DNA of 64,000 nt from Paenibacillus polygoni (GTDB taxonomy: Bacteria; Bacillota; Bacilli; Paenibacillales; Paenibacillaceae). A model generated the notes under the pieces. That model had not been told where the DNA came from. It saw nothing but the letters and a program-made list of their open reading frames with translations, and did no database searches. Below are positions 35,401-44,286 of this stretch, in pieces. The first letter of the stretch is position 1, and every line of letters begins with the position of its first letter. The translations under genes were made by a program, and so were the position numbers. The stretch lies in assembly GCF_030263935.1 (NCBI RefSeq), contig NZ_CP127162.1, positions 2,613,501-2,677,500 of the forward strand. Reading direction: 5' to 3'.

Positions 35401-36975
35401 TCATTTTTCAATGTACTGTTGCCATTTTAAAGCCATATTTACCCGAGATTCCGTGCTTCGTTCCGAATACCAGCATTGTCCATCTTGGAATTCTGGTTCT
35501 AGTTCATAGGTAATACCTGTTAAAAGCTGAAGCGCGTCGCATCTGGCTCCAAAAATGGATACTCTCAGCTGCACTGCATCTTCTAGCAAACCGTTAATGA
35601 GTGGCTTTAAGAAGATAGAATCGCCTATTGTTGAGGCAAGTTTGATAGCACAGTACTGAATGTTGAGATCCTCATCCTTACATAGATCAATCACATAATG
35701 GATCGAATCATTCCATAAATCTTTTCTATGATGCAAGGTATACAATACGGCCATTTTAATATGACTGCTTGACTCTCTCAGCAGGTCTTTTAATTCTATA
35801 TAGGTAATTTCAGAGGAGGCTGCTAATAGGGCAGCAGCACGAACCTTAGGAGACACTGAATGGATCATGAGACTCTTCAACTTGTCTGTCGATACTCTAG
35901 AATTCGTTTCGTTATAGGAAGAAAGAATATTCGAGATCATGTCCCTCTCCCTCCGGGCAGCAGTGGAGTCGTCCAATTTCTGAGGGTTATAGGTATGTGT
36001 TAATGACTGGACTGGATACATAGCTGCTGCCTTGACGTGAACTAGCCCGGCTTCAGCTTCATACCATTCAGCTTTGTATTCTGCCGTACTCACCATAGCT
36101 GTTTTCACCTGACTTGCTGTCCACTCTGGATTTGCTTGCCAGATACATGCAGCACAGCCAAGGATAATGGGTGCAGCATAAGAAGTTCCTTCGGTTCTAG
36201 CGTAGCCGTCTGGTAAGTTATCGAATTTAGCAGTATAGTGTTTCTCAAATTCCTCAGCGGACTTAAAGGGCGATGGAAGAATGATATTTTCAGCAGGAGC
36301 CAAGAGTTCAGGAATTCTTTTCCCTTCAAAAGTGATACCCTGACAACCGTGATAAGGACTCATCTCATGTAGATGTTGAGGAACGATGACCCCTCCAATC
36401 GATAGTACAGACGGAGAAGAAGCGGGTCCGCTGCATGTCAATTCTTTTGTATTACCCGAAGCGACAATAATAAGAAGTCCTTCTTTAGCCAATTGTTCGC
36501 AATGAACTTTTATCGGATCGACCTGCCAAGGTAATAGTCCTGTATCTATCGTATAAGCTACCGTTAAAACGACCGCGCGGATATTATATCTTCGCCAATT
36601 CTTTAATAGCCAGCGTAAAGCCATGACAAATTTTGATTCCGTTTCCTCCACTGTAGTAAATGCTCCGGTCTCAAGTAAGTATAGATCAGCTTCTGGTGCG
36701 GCACCTGAATAATATCCCGATGAAAGTGATCCAGAACCTGCTGCAGCTGCTGCAGTCATAAGTCCATGAGAATTTCTCCATGGTTCTTTTTCTGCATGGA
36801 ATATTAGAGGTTTGACATCGGTCGATACGGTTTTCACAAGATAAGTATATCGCCGGTCATTTGTCGTTATATCCGGATGAGGCGGGAAGTGCCCATCAAT
36901 TACAGCAATGGCGATGTCTTTTCCTGTAAGATGTGCTGGAATACCTAGGAATTCTCTAACGGATGGCCACTCCAT
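35401..36975 (-). CDS. Cytoplasmic subtilisin-like protease with HEAT-like repeats
   Basis: Serine protease of family S8, 524 residues, with the catalytic triad Asp27 (IAVIDGHF), His70 (RNSHGL) and Ser265 (EGTSYAAP), and oxyanion Asn175 (VASGN). It has no signal peptide and no propeptide; the catalytic domain begins almost at residue 1, so it should be intracellular and need no maturation. The last 180 or so residues form HEAT/PBS-like helical repeats (KLKSLMIHSVSPKVRAAALL, DEDLNIQYCAIKLASTIGD), a protein-interaction scaffold. This pairing resembles regulated intracellular proteases in bacterial stress or defence systems, but no known system is matched. It is followed by the P-loop gene. AAGGAG precedes the ATG. 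Confidence 0.88.
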   Translation of the reverse strand: MEWPSVREFLGIPAHLTGKDIAIAVIDGHFPPHPDITTNDRRYTYLVKTVSTDVKPLIFHAEKEPWRNSHGLMTAAAAAGSGSLSSGYYSGAAPEADLYLLETGAFTTVEETESKFVMALRWLLKNWRRYNIRAVVLTVAYTIDTGLLPWQVDPIKVHCEQLAKEGLLIIVASGNTKELTCSGPASSPSVLSIGGVIVPQHLHEMSPYHGCQGITFEGKRIPELLAPAENIILPSPFKSAEEFEKHYTAKFDNLPDGYARTEGTSYAAPIILGCAACIWQANPEWTASQVKTAMVSTAEYKAEWYEAEAGLVHVKAAAMYPVQSLTHTYNPQKLDDSTAARRERDMISNILSSYNETNSRVSTDKLKSLMIHSVSPKVRAAALLAASSEITYIELKDLLRESSSHIKMAVLYTLHHRKDLWNDSIHYVIDLCKDEDLNIQYCAIKLASTIGDSIFLKPLINGLLEDAVQLRVSIFGARCDALQLLTGITYELEPEFQDGQCWYSERSTESRVNMALKWQQYIEK

Positions 36976-37079
36976 GTCTTCAGCTCCTTATCATGAGATA
37001 CTTAACTTATTCAGCTAACGCACCTGTTTTCCTTTTATTGTTGATTATTTTGATGATTTTCCGTCCTTTAATAAAAAAA

Positions 37080-37122
37080 CAGCGTCAGCCATGGACCGAA
37101 AGAAGGTCCATGGCTGACGCTG
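37080..37122 (-). terminator. Strong terminator of the DUF3221 lipoprotein gene
   Basis: An 18-base perfect stem (37080-37097 with 37105-37122, core GTCAGCCATGGACC) with a 7-base loop is followed on the minus strand by seven T residues. Confidence 0.92.
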
Positions 37123-37190
37123 TAATTGAATGAGCAAGAAGTAATTATTTATTTAATAACAAGTAACAAGAAGACTCCATTATCTATTCG

Positions 37191-37523
37191 TTAATTGATT
37201 ATTTCTATTTTTATAGCTTCCCCTTGAATCGGATTGCTCTCCTCATATTGTCCTGTAGTCCAGACCTTTACTTTGTCACCAGCTTCTGCGGCGTAGTCTA
37301 TTTCCCTAGTCACAAGGATATATTTTTGACCCTTTGTGGACACCGTTACTGATGTTTCATCCTTATTTACTACAATTGCTTGAAAATCTTCTTTTGTATC
37401 TGCTTCTTGAACTCCCTCTATCCTCATATCGCTTTTGTTACCATTCTTTATTTCAGGAACACAACCAATCAATAGGAATGACATTAGTAATGTAATAGAC
37501 AAGAAACTTAATAAAGCTTTCAT
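37191..37523 (-). CDS. DUF3221-family lipoprotein
   Basis: Small exported protein of 110 residues. The signal peptide ends in the lipobox LLIGC, so the mature protein is membrane-anchored by lipid. The remainder (FQAIVVNKDETSVTVSTKG, AGDKVKVWTTGQYEESNP) fits the DUF3221 family of small beta-rich secreted proteins. I chose the ATG at 37523 because GGAGG lies 6 bases upstream and the signal peptide starts there; the frame is open to 37622 but that extension is not signal-like. It lies 116 bases downstream of the aminotransferase gene and has its own strong terminator. Function unknown. Confidence 0.75.
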   Translation of the reverse strand: MKALLSFLSITLLMSFLLIGCVPEIKNGNKSDMRIEGVQEADTKEDFQAIVVNKDETSVTVSTKGQKYILVTREIDYAAEAGDKVKVWTTGQYEESNPIQGEAIKIEIIN

Positions 37524-37638
37524 ACTCAGCCTCCATAAGATTTCGTTATATGAAGATGGACGCAGAGCATGATCACTTAGTTCCATTAAATTCAAATAGT
37601 ATTCAATTGGTTGTTTTTTCAATTCTCTATTCCTGTGG

Positions 37639-38802
37639 TTATATTTTCACCTTCATAAAACGACCCATCCGCTCAAGCGCCTGTGTTAATTTGTCCGTGG
37701 ATACCGAGTAAGAACAGCGGATATGACCTTCTCCCCCTGAGCCAAACACATGACCGGGAACGGTAGCAACACCCGATTCCTTCAGTAACTGATGGGCAAA
37801 CGTCTCCGAGTCAAGCCCTGTGTGAGCGATACTTGGAAAGGCATAAAACGCTCCTTCCGGTACATGACAGGGGATTCCAATCGACCGAAATCCGGTCACC
37901 ACAAGTTCACGTCGCTTCCGGTACGCTTCTCTCATCTCATTCACGGACTCAAGACCATGGCGCAGGGATTCGAGTGCAGCGATCTGCCCTAGCACTGGGG
38001 CACACATCGCCGTATATTGATGGATCTTCAGCATGGCTGCCAGCAGATCACGGTGACCGCAGGCATAGCCAATTCTCCAGCCCGTCATTGCGAATGCTTT
38101 AGAAAAACCGCTGAGTACAATCGTTCTATCCTGCATTCCTGGCAGCGAAGCAATGCTGACATGCTTCGAGTCATACGTAAGTTCAGCATAGACTTCATCT
38201 GAGATGACGAGCAGATTATTCTCCTTCACGATATCGGCAATCGGTTGCCAATCCTCTACCGTCATGATCGCTCCCGTCGGGTTATTCGGATAATTCAGCA
38301 TCAGCAGCTTGGATCGCGGAGTAATCGCCTGTCGCAATGACTCCGCAGTTAACTTAAATCCCTCTTCCGCCCTCGTTTCTATCTCTACCACGGTACCACC
38401 GTTCAAAGATACAATCGGTGAATAAGCGATATAACTGGGTGAAGGAAGAAGAATTTCATCGCCCGGAGCGGTAAATGCTCGCAGTGCAAGGTCTAGTGCT
38501 TCGCTGCTGCCTACCGTGACAAGCACATCGCTGGCAGGATCGTAGCGAAGGTGGAAGTTTTTCTGAAGATAGCTGGCAATTTCCTCTCTAAGTTCGGGCA
38601 GACCTGCGTTGGATGTATAACTCGTAGCTCCCTGGTTTAATGCCTCTATGCATGCTTTCCTAATATGCTCTGGAGTAACAAAATCCGGTTCACCTACTCC
38701 AAGTGAAATGACGTCCTGATTGCCGCTGCTAAGTTCGAAGAAAGCACGTATTCCAGAAGGCGGGATGTTTCTAACTTTTGGGGTAATCCAATGACTTAAC
38801 AT
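37639..38802 (-). CDS. PLP-dependent aminotransferase, class I/II (AlaT/PatA-like)
   Basis: Cytoplasmic aminotransferase of 387 residues. The PLP site is complete: Asn174 in YPNNPTGA, Asp202 in VISDEVYAE, Lys235 in LSGFSKAFAMTGWRIGY, and a C-terminal GHIRCSYS arginine. From memory it is close to Bacillus subtilis YugH/AlaT, so alanine or aromatic amino acids are likely substrates. It begins 7 bases inside the end of the D-Ala-D-Ala ligase gene, a tight overlap in an operon headed by a MocR regulator. A role in supplying alanine for the cell-wall dipeptide is an inference. GGGGTGA precedes the ATG. Confidence 0.9.
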   Translation of the reverse strand: MLSHWITPKVRNIPPSGIRAFFELSSGNQDVISLGVGEPDFVTPEHIRKACIEALNQGATSYTSNAGLPELREEIASYLQKNFHLRYDPASDVLVTVGSSEALDLALRAFTAPGDEILLPSPSYIAYSPIVSLNGGTVVEIETRAEEGFKLTAESLRQAITPRSKLLMLNYPNNPTGAIMTVEDWQPIADIVKENNLLVISDEVYAELTYDSKHVSIASLPGMQDRTIVLSGFSKAFAMTGWRIGYACGHRDLLAAMLKIHQYTAMCAPVLGQIAALESLRHGLESVNEMREAYRKRRELVVTGFRSIGIPCHVPEGAFYAFPSIAHTGLDSETFAHQLLKESGVATVPGHVFGSGGEGHIRCSYSVSTDKLTQALERMGRFMKVKI

Positions 38803-39737
38803 GAACTGTCACCCCTTTGTTCTTGCTGCGCTTTCGTCAGAGAACAGCTGATAATCCGGTCGAGTAATGAGCTGAAAGATATTCCAGCTGCGGCAGCACT
38901 TTTGGGAAAAAGACTCGTCTTTGTCATTCCAGGCAGCGTATTTATCTCAAGTACATAAGCAGCACCATCCGTCAACAGGATATCGACCCGGGCATATACA
39001 CTGCACTTTAATGCTTTGTAACAGGTCATTGCCGTCTTACGAACCAACTGATCTAATTCATGAGGCAGGTTTACCACCACCTCTTCCGCTCCGCCATCGT
39101 TATACTTAGCACGGTAATCGAACCATTCCGAAGACGATGATGTGATTCCTACCACGGGCAGAAATTCTCCATTTAGAATGGAGCAAGTAATCTCCTGACC
39201 TGTAATATATCGTTCAATCAAGATCGACTGATTGGGATCACTTGCAAAAGCCCTCATTACCGCGCTATGCAGATCCTGTTCGTCGTTCACTTTTTCCATC
39301 CCTATGCTGGAACCGCCTGTATTTGGCTTCACCATCACTGGGTATCCCAGCTGCTGAACAGCTTCTGGCGAATAATCTTCCATACTGTCCCAACACAGCC
39401 AGCCTGGTGTATTCACTCCTTCATAGCAGAGGATTTTTTTGGACAGATCCTTATCCATGCACAGACTGCTCGCCAGTACTCCGCTTCCTGTATAAGGGAT
39501 ACCTAGTGTTTCTAGCATCCCCTGTATTGTCCCGTCTTCACCGTAAGCCCCGTGTAGAGCTAGTAGAGCAATGTCGAGTCCCTTTACCTTCTCCACAAGT
39601 TCTGCAGGCTTACTGAATACCACAGGGATCACCTCATATTTATTACGGTCCAGATGATTCATCATCTCTCTGCCCGTGTTCAGAGATACCTCCATTTCGG
39701 AAGAAATACCTCCCATAATTACGCCAACCTTCAACAT
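38796..39737 (-). CDS. ddl: D-alanine--D-alanine ligase
   Basis: ATP-grasp ligase making the D-Ala-D-Ala end of the peptidoglycan precursor, 313 residues. Signatures are LALHGAYGEDGTIQGMLE and GIPYTGSGVLAS (N-terminal domain), VMVKPNTGGSSIGM (ATP-binding loop), YARVDIL and the metal-binding LEINTLPGMTKTSLFPK at the C terminus. I took the ATG at 39737 (MLKVGVIMGG), with AAGGA 9 bases upstream, over the frame start at 39746. It follows the MocR regulator by 13 bases and overlaps the aminotransferase gene. This linkage matches Brevibacillus DdlR, a MocR regulator that activates ddl. The C terminus is normal, with no vancomycin-type changes evident. Confidence 0.93.
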   Translation of the reverse strand: MLKVGVIMGGISSEMEVSLNTGREMMNHLDRNKYEVIPVVFSKPAELVEKVKGLDIALLALHGAYGEDGTIQGMLETLGIPYTGSGVLASSLCMDKDLSKKILCYEGVNTPGWLCWDSMEDYSPEAVQQLGYPVMVKPNTGGSSIGMEKVNDEQDLHSAVMRAFASDPNQSILIERYITGQEITCSILNGEFLPVVGITSSSSEWFDYRAKYNDGGAEEVVVNLPHELDQLVRKTAMTCYKALKCSVYARVDILLTDGAAYVLEINTLPGMTKTSLFPKSAAAAGISFSSLLDRIISCSLTKAQQEQRGDSSC

Positions 39738-39750
39738 GATTATCATTCCT

Positions 39751-41202
39751 TCATCCCATTAATTTGTGTGCTTCCCTGCCAATAATCTCGATTCCCTTGC
39801 AGATATCCTCATCCGTCACCCTAGAGAACCCAAGCCGCATGGTATGCTGTCCCCCGCCATCGGTATAGAACATCTCTCCTGCCGTAAAAATAACACCTTG
39901 CGCACGACACGCCTCAAGCAGTTCTCTCGTGTTAAATCCATCCGCAAATTTCACAAACAAATGCAGTCCGCCGTCTCCGGTTAATTCTTGGTAAGGAACA
40001 TGCTGTTTGCAACATGCAAGCGTCAGCTCATATTTCCGTTTATATTCCGCTTTCGCTTTTTTCAAATATTTATCTAGATTACCGTTGTATAAATATTGAT
40101 AGAGTATCGATTGATCCAAGGTTGATGTATGAATCGTCTGCGCCCGCTTGATGCTCTCCAGGTAATAGATTAGTTCCTCATCTGCGAGCACCCATCCTAC
40201 CCGAAGACCCGGGAACAAGACTTTAGAAAAGCTGCCAAGATAAATCACACTATTGCCTGCACCGGCCGTTGCAATCAGCGGCGATACATGGGATCCCGAG
40301 TAACGAAGTTCTTCGTTAAAACCATCCTCGATGACCGGAATATCATATCCCGCCATTAGCTTCATGAGACCCTGTCTTTTCTCGGGAGACATAACAATCC
40401 CTGTCGGATTATGGTACGAAGGTACAAAGTAAGCACAATCATATTCCCCTTCACTGAGCGCTTTCTCCAAATCTCCCAAGTGAATGCCATCTCGTTCCAT
40501 AGAAATTCCTCTGATTCCGAATCCTTTCAGTTTCAGATTCTTGATCGCCGTATGATGCGTCGGATTCTCGGTCAGCACCTGGCCACTCTTCTGGTTTAAT
40601 GCGGAGAGCACGATATTAAAACCTTCCGTAAAACCATTGGTAATCAGGATGTCCTTGCCCTTCATATCCACGCCCTTGTGCTCCATGTATTGGTGCAAAT
40701 AATCAATAAGCGGCTTGTAACCTTTGGCGTATCCGTAGTTCAAGAGAACATTACCTTCTACGGCCATTCGGTCCATAAAAGCCCGCTTTACATTGTCTAG
40801 GTCAAACAGCCCTTCATCAGGAGCAATACTCGTAAAAGAGATCGTCCCCTTCTCCGCACGAATCCCGCGTTTCATAATATCCAGTTCTTCTGCCAAGATG
40901 GCATTGTCGTTCATATGCTTCTTCCAATCCATCATTCGAGACGAGACCTTCATCGTACCCGGTGCTGATGAGGCTACGTAATTCCCCTGCCCTTTAACCG
41001 CGTAGATAAACCCATCGTCGCCGAGTCCCTCGTAAGCGGCGATGACCGAGTTGCGGCTAACCTTCAGCAGTACACCCATTTCACGTGTGGACGGGAGTTT
41101 TTGTCCGCTTTGCAGTGCGCCTTTTATAATTAAGTGCTTCATATAGTCTTTAATTTGTATATATACCGGTCGTCCGGCAATGAGCTTGAAATCCTTAAAC
41201 AT
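39751..41202 (-). CDS. MocR-family (GntR-aminotransferase) regulator, DdlR-like
   Basis: Transcription factor of 483 residues with an N-terminal GntR winged helix (IKGALQSGQKLPSTREM, VSRNSVIAAYEGL, about residues 10-75) and a C-terminal class I aminotransferase-like domain (about 110-480). The PLP pocket appears intact, with PSYHNPTG, VIEDGFNEELR and the lysine of LGSFSKVLFPGLRVGW. In MocR proteins this domain senses PLP or an amino compound. The gene is directly upstream of ddl on the same strand, and Brevibacillus DdlR controls ddl with D-Ala-D-Ala as effector, so self and operon control is likely. GGGGGCGATGG precedes the ATG. Confidence 0.9.
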   Translation of the reverse strand: MFKDFKLIAGRPVYIQIKDYMKHLIIKGALQSGQKLPSTREMGVLLKVSRNSVIAAYEGLGDDGFIYAVKGQGNYVASSAPGTMKVSSRMMDWKKHMNDNAILAEELDIMKRGIRAEKGTISFTSIAPDEGLFDLDNVKRAFMDRMAVEGNVLLNYGYAKGYKPLIDYLHQYMEHKGVDMKGKDILITNGFTEGFNIVLSALNQKSGQVLTENPTHHTAIKNLKLKGFGIRGISMERDGIHLGDLEKALSEGEYDCAYFVPSYHNPTGIVMSPEKRQGLMKLMAGYDIPVIEDGFNEELRYSGSHVSPLIATAGAGNSVIYLGSFSKVLFPGLRVGWVLADEELIYYLESIKRAQTIHTSTLDQSILYQYLYNGNLDKYLKKAKAEYKRKYELTLACCKQHVPYQELTGDGGLHLFVKFADGFNTRELLEACRAQGVIFTAGEMFYTDGGGQHTMRLGFSRVTDEDICKGIEIIGREAHKLMG

Positions 41203-41249
41203 TTACCATCGCCCCCATAGCTATCATGGCACACTAAGCAAGGTAAAAA

Positions 41250-41290
41250 AAGAACCACGATCCCGGATTTTTTATCCAGTCGTGGTTCTT
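41250..41290 (-). terminator. Terminator of the phosphodiesterase lipoprotein gene
   Basis: AAGAACCACGA and TCGTGGTTCTT form an 11-base stem followed on the minus strand by seven T residues, 12 bases past the stop codon at 41302. Confidence 0.88.
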
Positions 41291-41301
41291 AGGTGTTTAC
41301 C

Positions 41302-42903
41302 TCAGTCTTTTGTTAAAAGTTTCAGTAGATATGGTTTTACATCAACTATCCGTAAATATTGCGGTTTCTCATTCGTACCGCATATGATAAGAGGAACAAG
41401 TGATTCTTTTTCATGAAGCGAACCGTGGCCTCCTCCGCCTTCATGTGTTGGTGAACTTCTGTCAGCAAGTTCATATCCCGGTTTAGCCGTAACGACTAAA
41501 AACTCTCCTGAATGTGAATGTAATGCGCCTGATAAACGCTGCAGTACGTCGGGGTATTTTCCATATGACAATGTTTGATTCTTTGTATTTACATTTGTAT
41601 TTAATTTTAAATCAAGCACATCTAAATCTTGTTCGACCGTCCATTTTTGCTGATAGCGATCGACCATACTTCCATTTGATGTATACTTCACTTCTTTATT
41701 TGTTTCTCCTTGCAAGACATGAATCCATTCCTTCTCTTTCCAAGATACGAGATCGATACGGGGATCGGTGGTTAATGCCTGAGCAACATCTCTTAGTGAA
41801 TTTTCTTTGTTAAGGTTGTAAACATAAGCCATCGCTTCATTTACAGCAAGTACAATGTCCGTTTCGTCCGTAACGGATTCACCTTGTTTTAGTACACTGT
41901 AATCTTTAAGTAGAGAAGGTAAATCAATAACCGAGTTGTTCTGAGCAGAATAAAGGGAAGTCATTCCGCTGTCACCTGCAATAATAAAAATATTTTTTCT
42001 TAATGCTTCCTGCGGTGAACCAAATTGTTGTAACAAAGAACCTAGCTGCTTATCAAGTTCTTCCACACCGCTTCGTTCTTGTGGTCCTTTCTTATGTAAT
42101 TTCTGATCGAGATCTGGTAGATAAACGAATAAGAAATCAGGTAATTTGTTCTCCTTAATCAAATACTTTACGGCTTCCATGGAATACTCGTTGCTTAGAC
42201 CTAGTCGCTTCGTTAAGCCGTCTGGCAACTCTTTTACATTCTCTAGTGGATTTGCAAGAGAACCTAAGGCAAAAAAATCGGGACCCTTTACTTGCACTTC
42301 TTTGGGTAACGAGGTAATGCCTGTAAGCCAATCTGGCATCGTCAACCTATGATTCGCCGCCCCTCGGTAGATGAGGCCATTAATAGAACCCGATTTTAAA
42401 CCATGCTTAGCCAAATCTTCGTATATCGTAGGTGTTTGTGGATTTAAATGATTCCCATTTAAGTTGATTAACGCATCCTGTAATACCTCATTACCTCCCT
42501 GTTTCCAGATCTCCATCGGCCCTGTACCATAATTAATTATCTTTTTCTTATCCGCCGAATACCATATAAGACCTGGCACATGATGACGGTTTGGGTACGT
42601 TCCTGTAATTAGAGAACTATCGATCGTTACCGACATAGTGGGAAACGAACTAACCATGTCCTTATAGTACATCCCATGTTCCGTTAGATACTGGAAAGCA
42701 GGCAGTTTATCTTGCTTAATTCCGTCATCAATGGCTTGAGACATTAAAGAATCGACCATAAAGAAAATCACTTTCTTAGCGTCTTCTCTCTTTACTGATT
42801 TCACTTGTACTACATCTTGTTCATCAGGTTTTGCTTCTTCCTTTTGGCACCCAGAGGTCAATATAAACATAATGAGCAAAGACCAAATCGTGATTTTCCT
42901 CAA
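41302..42903 (-). CDS. Lipoprotein phosphodiesterase/nucleotide pyrophosphatase (alkaline phosphatase superfamily)
   Basis: Exported enzyme of 533 residues. The signal peptide ends with lipobox TSGC (Cys19). The catalytic domain has the type I phosphodiesterase pattern: metal ligand Asp51 in FFMVDSLM, nucleophile Thr89 in SSFPTMS, TGTYPNRHHVPG, YLPDLDQKLHKKG, IAGDSGMTSL and a final GGGGHGSLHEKES. It should hydrolyse phosphodiesters or release phosphate outside the membrane; the substrate is not known. The TTG start has GGAAGGA 6 bases upstream. It ends in a strong terminator and stands alone between the MocR operon and an SDR gene. Confidence 0.85.
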   Translation of the reverse strand: MRKITIWSLLIMFILTSGCQKEEAKPDEQDVVQVKSVKREDAKKVIFFMVDSLMSQAIDDGIKQDKLPAFQYLTEHGMYYKDMVSSFPTMSVTIDSSLITGTYPNRHHVPGLIWYSADKKKIINYGTGPMEIWKQGGNEVLQDALINLNGNHLNPQTPTIYEDLAKHGLKSGSINGLIYRGAANHRLTMPDWLTGITSLPKEVQVKGPDFFALGSLANPLENVKELPDGLTKRLGLSNEYSMEAVKYLIKENKLPDFLFVYLPDLDQKLHKKGPQERSGVEELDKQLGSLLQQFGSPQEALRKNIFIIAGDSGMTSLYSAQNNSVIDLPSLLKDYSVLKQGESVTDETDIVLAVNEAMAYVYNLNKENSLRDVAQALTTDPRIDLVSWKEKEWIHVLQGETNKEVKYTSNGSMVDRYQQKWTVEQDLDVLDLKLNTNVNTKNQTLSYGKYPDVLQRLSGALHSHSGEFLVVTAKPGYELADRSSPTHEGGGGHGSLHEKESLVPLIICGTNEKPQYLRIVDVKPYLLKLLTKD

Positions 42904-43054
42904 GCGAAGTCCTTCCTCTCTACCTAAAACTTTGATAACAAATCTCCAGAATAGGGTAGATTTGCCTTGTGCAAAGTGTCTCTCATTTTAGCCATGATCA
43001 TGTATGTGTTCATTTGGTAAATAATGAATGTAGCAAAGCCTGCTTATTCGCATA

Positions 43055-43082
43055 GAAAAAACAACCGAACATAGTTCGGCTG
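43055..43082 (-). terminator. Terminator of the SDR gene
   Basis: GCCGAAC and GTTCGGT with a 3-base loop are followed on the minus strand by six T residues, about 50 bases past the stop codon at 43130. Confidence 0.8.
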
Positions 43083-43129
43083 CCTCATCAAATTTATATA
43101 GATAATACCTGTAACACTGGATTAATTGA

Positions 43130-44122
43130 TTAATGAAAATCAGCTTTCGCCCCTTCTTGAACACATTTTTGGAGCGTCTCCCTGATAGATGAGCGGATAT
43201 CATAATCATGATATGTAAGAAGAGACATGGTTTCAGCGGGGTCAAGATAAGCGTCTCGGTTTTGGATCTCTGCCATCATACTATTGAGTACTCCCTGTTC
43301 TTTACCTGCCTTTGCATTGTTAGCATCAATCTGCTCCATCATTGGTTTCATTTGATCTAGTGGCACAACCTTGACCGTACTGTCTTCCTGTCCCAGTGCA
43401 TCCACTACCATTTGATAAAACTCGCTATGCTTCATATTCATGCCGCAAATCGCATATTTTCCGCCATGTTCGCCATACTCCATCGCTCCAATCGTAGCTT
43501 CTGCTACTTGCTGCGCAGTAACCATTGCTGTACCACCGCCAAGTACGGGAACAATCTTCTGATCTTTCACTCGATTGACAAACATGGACCATAGCGGCAT
43601 GCGTCCTGGCATCACACCGAAAATATAAGGCAAACGAATGCTCATCACATCCATTCCGCCTTCACCTTCAAGACAAGCTAATTCTTCTTGAAGCAATCGA
43701 GAACGAGGATAAGCATTTTGTTTCAAAGGAATATCGGTCCACTCTTCTGCAAAATGCGCAAAATACGAGCTAAGGATGACAAACTTTTTCACGCCTGCTT
43801 GTTTCGCTAATCTAGCAAGACGCTGAGTAGGAAGTACATTGGCTTCATAAAAAAACTTGATTGCTGGTGCTTCAGGTAATGTCCGTTCATCTGCTCCAGC
43901 AGCGTATACAAATCCATATACGCCTTCTAGCATCTCACGAATCTCATCATCTGACATGTTATTGATATCCCCTACAGTGTGCTCGACTTCTCCAGGCAAA
44001 AGATCCTCTGTTGGCATGGGATGCCGCGATATAGTCGACACATTATATCCTCTTCTTTCTAATTCTTTAATCGTAAAATAACCTAGAAATCCAGTTCCGC
44101 CTAATACAAATACCTTTTTCAT
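43130..44122 (-). CDS. NAD-dependent epimerase/dehydratase-like SDR protein
   Basis: Extended short-chain dehydrogenase of 330 residues. The Rossmann motif VLGGTGFLGYFT is at the very N terminus, followed by VYAAGADE and IRLPYIFGVMPG. The usual catalytic YxxxK is not evident at its normal position (the region reads SSYFAHFAEEW), so it may be an atypical or NmrA-like member that binds rather than converts its ligand. The ATG at 44122 is favoured because AGGAG lies 9 bases upstream, whereas the ATG at 44131 abuts that site. It is divergent from the DUF2339 gene. Substrate unknown. Confidence 0.8.
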   Translation of the reverse strand: MKKVFVLGGTGFLGYFTIKELERRGYNVSTISRHPMPTEDLLPGEVEHTVGDINNMSDDEIREMLEGVYGFVYAAGADERTLPEAPAIKFFYEANVLPTQRLARLAKQAGVKKFVILSSYFAHFAEEWTDIPLKQNAYPRSRLLQEELACLEGEGGMDVMSIRLPYIFGVMPGRMPLWSMFVNRVKDQKIVPVLGGGTAMVTAQQVAEATIGAMEYGEHGGKYAICGMNMKHSEFYQMVVDALGQEDSTVKVVPLDQMKPMMEQIDANNAKAGKEQGVLNSMMAEIQNRDAYLDPAETMSLLTYHDYDIRSSIRETLQKCVQEGAKADFH

Positions 44123-44286
44123 GAAGTTCATCTCCTATGCATTTTGGTAAGACAAGTAATTCACCATAATCCTCCCTTCTGTTCTTTACCCATTTTAACA
44201 GACATAAGAAAAATTACTTCCAATATCATGTAAAGGAATGCTACATTAAAAAGAAACCAAAAATTGGATGAGGGAGGATCTTGTTC

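Noticed and set aside
37080..37122. 18-base perfect inverted repeat as an operator or mobile-element end
   Set aside because: It lies after a stop codon and is followed by a T run on the matching strand, so it is a terminator.
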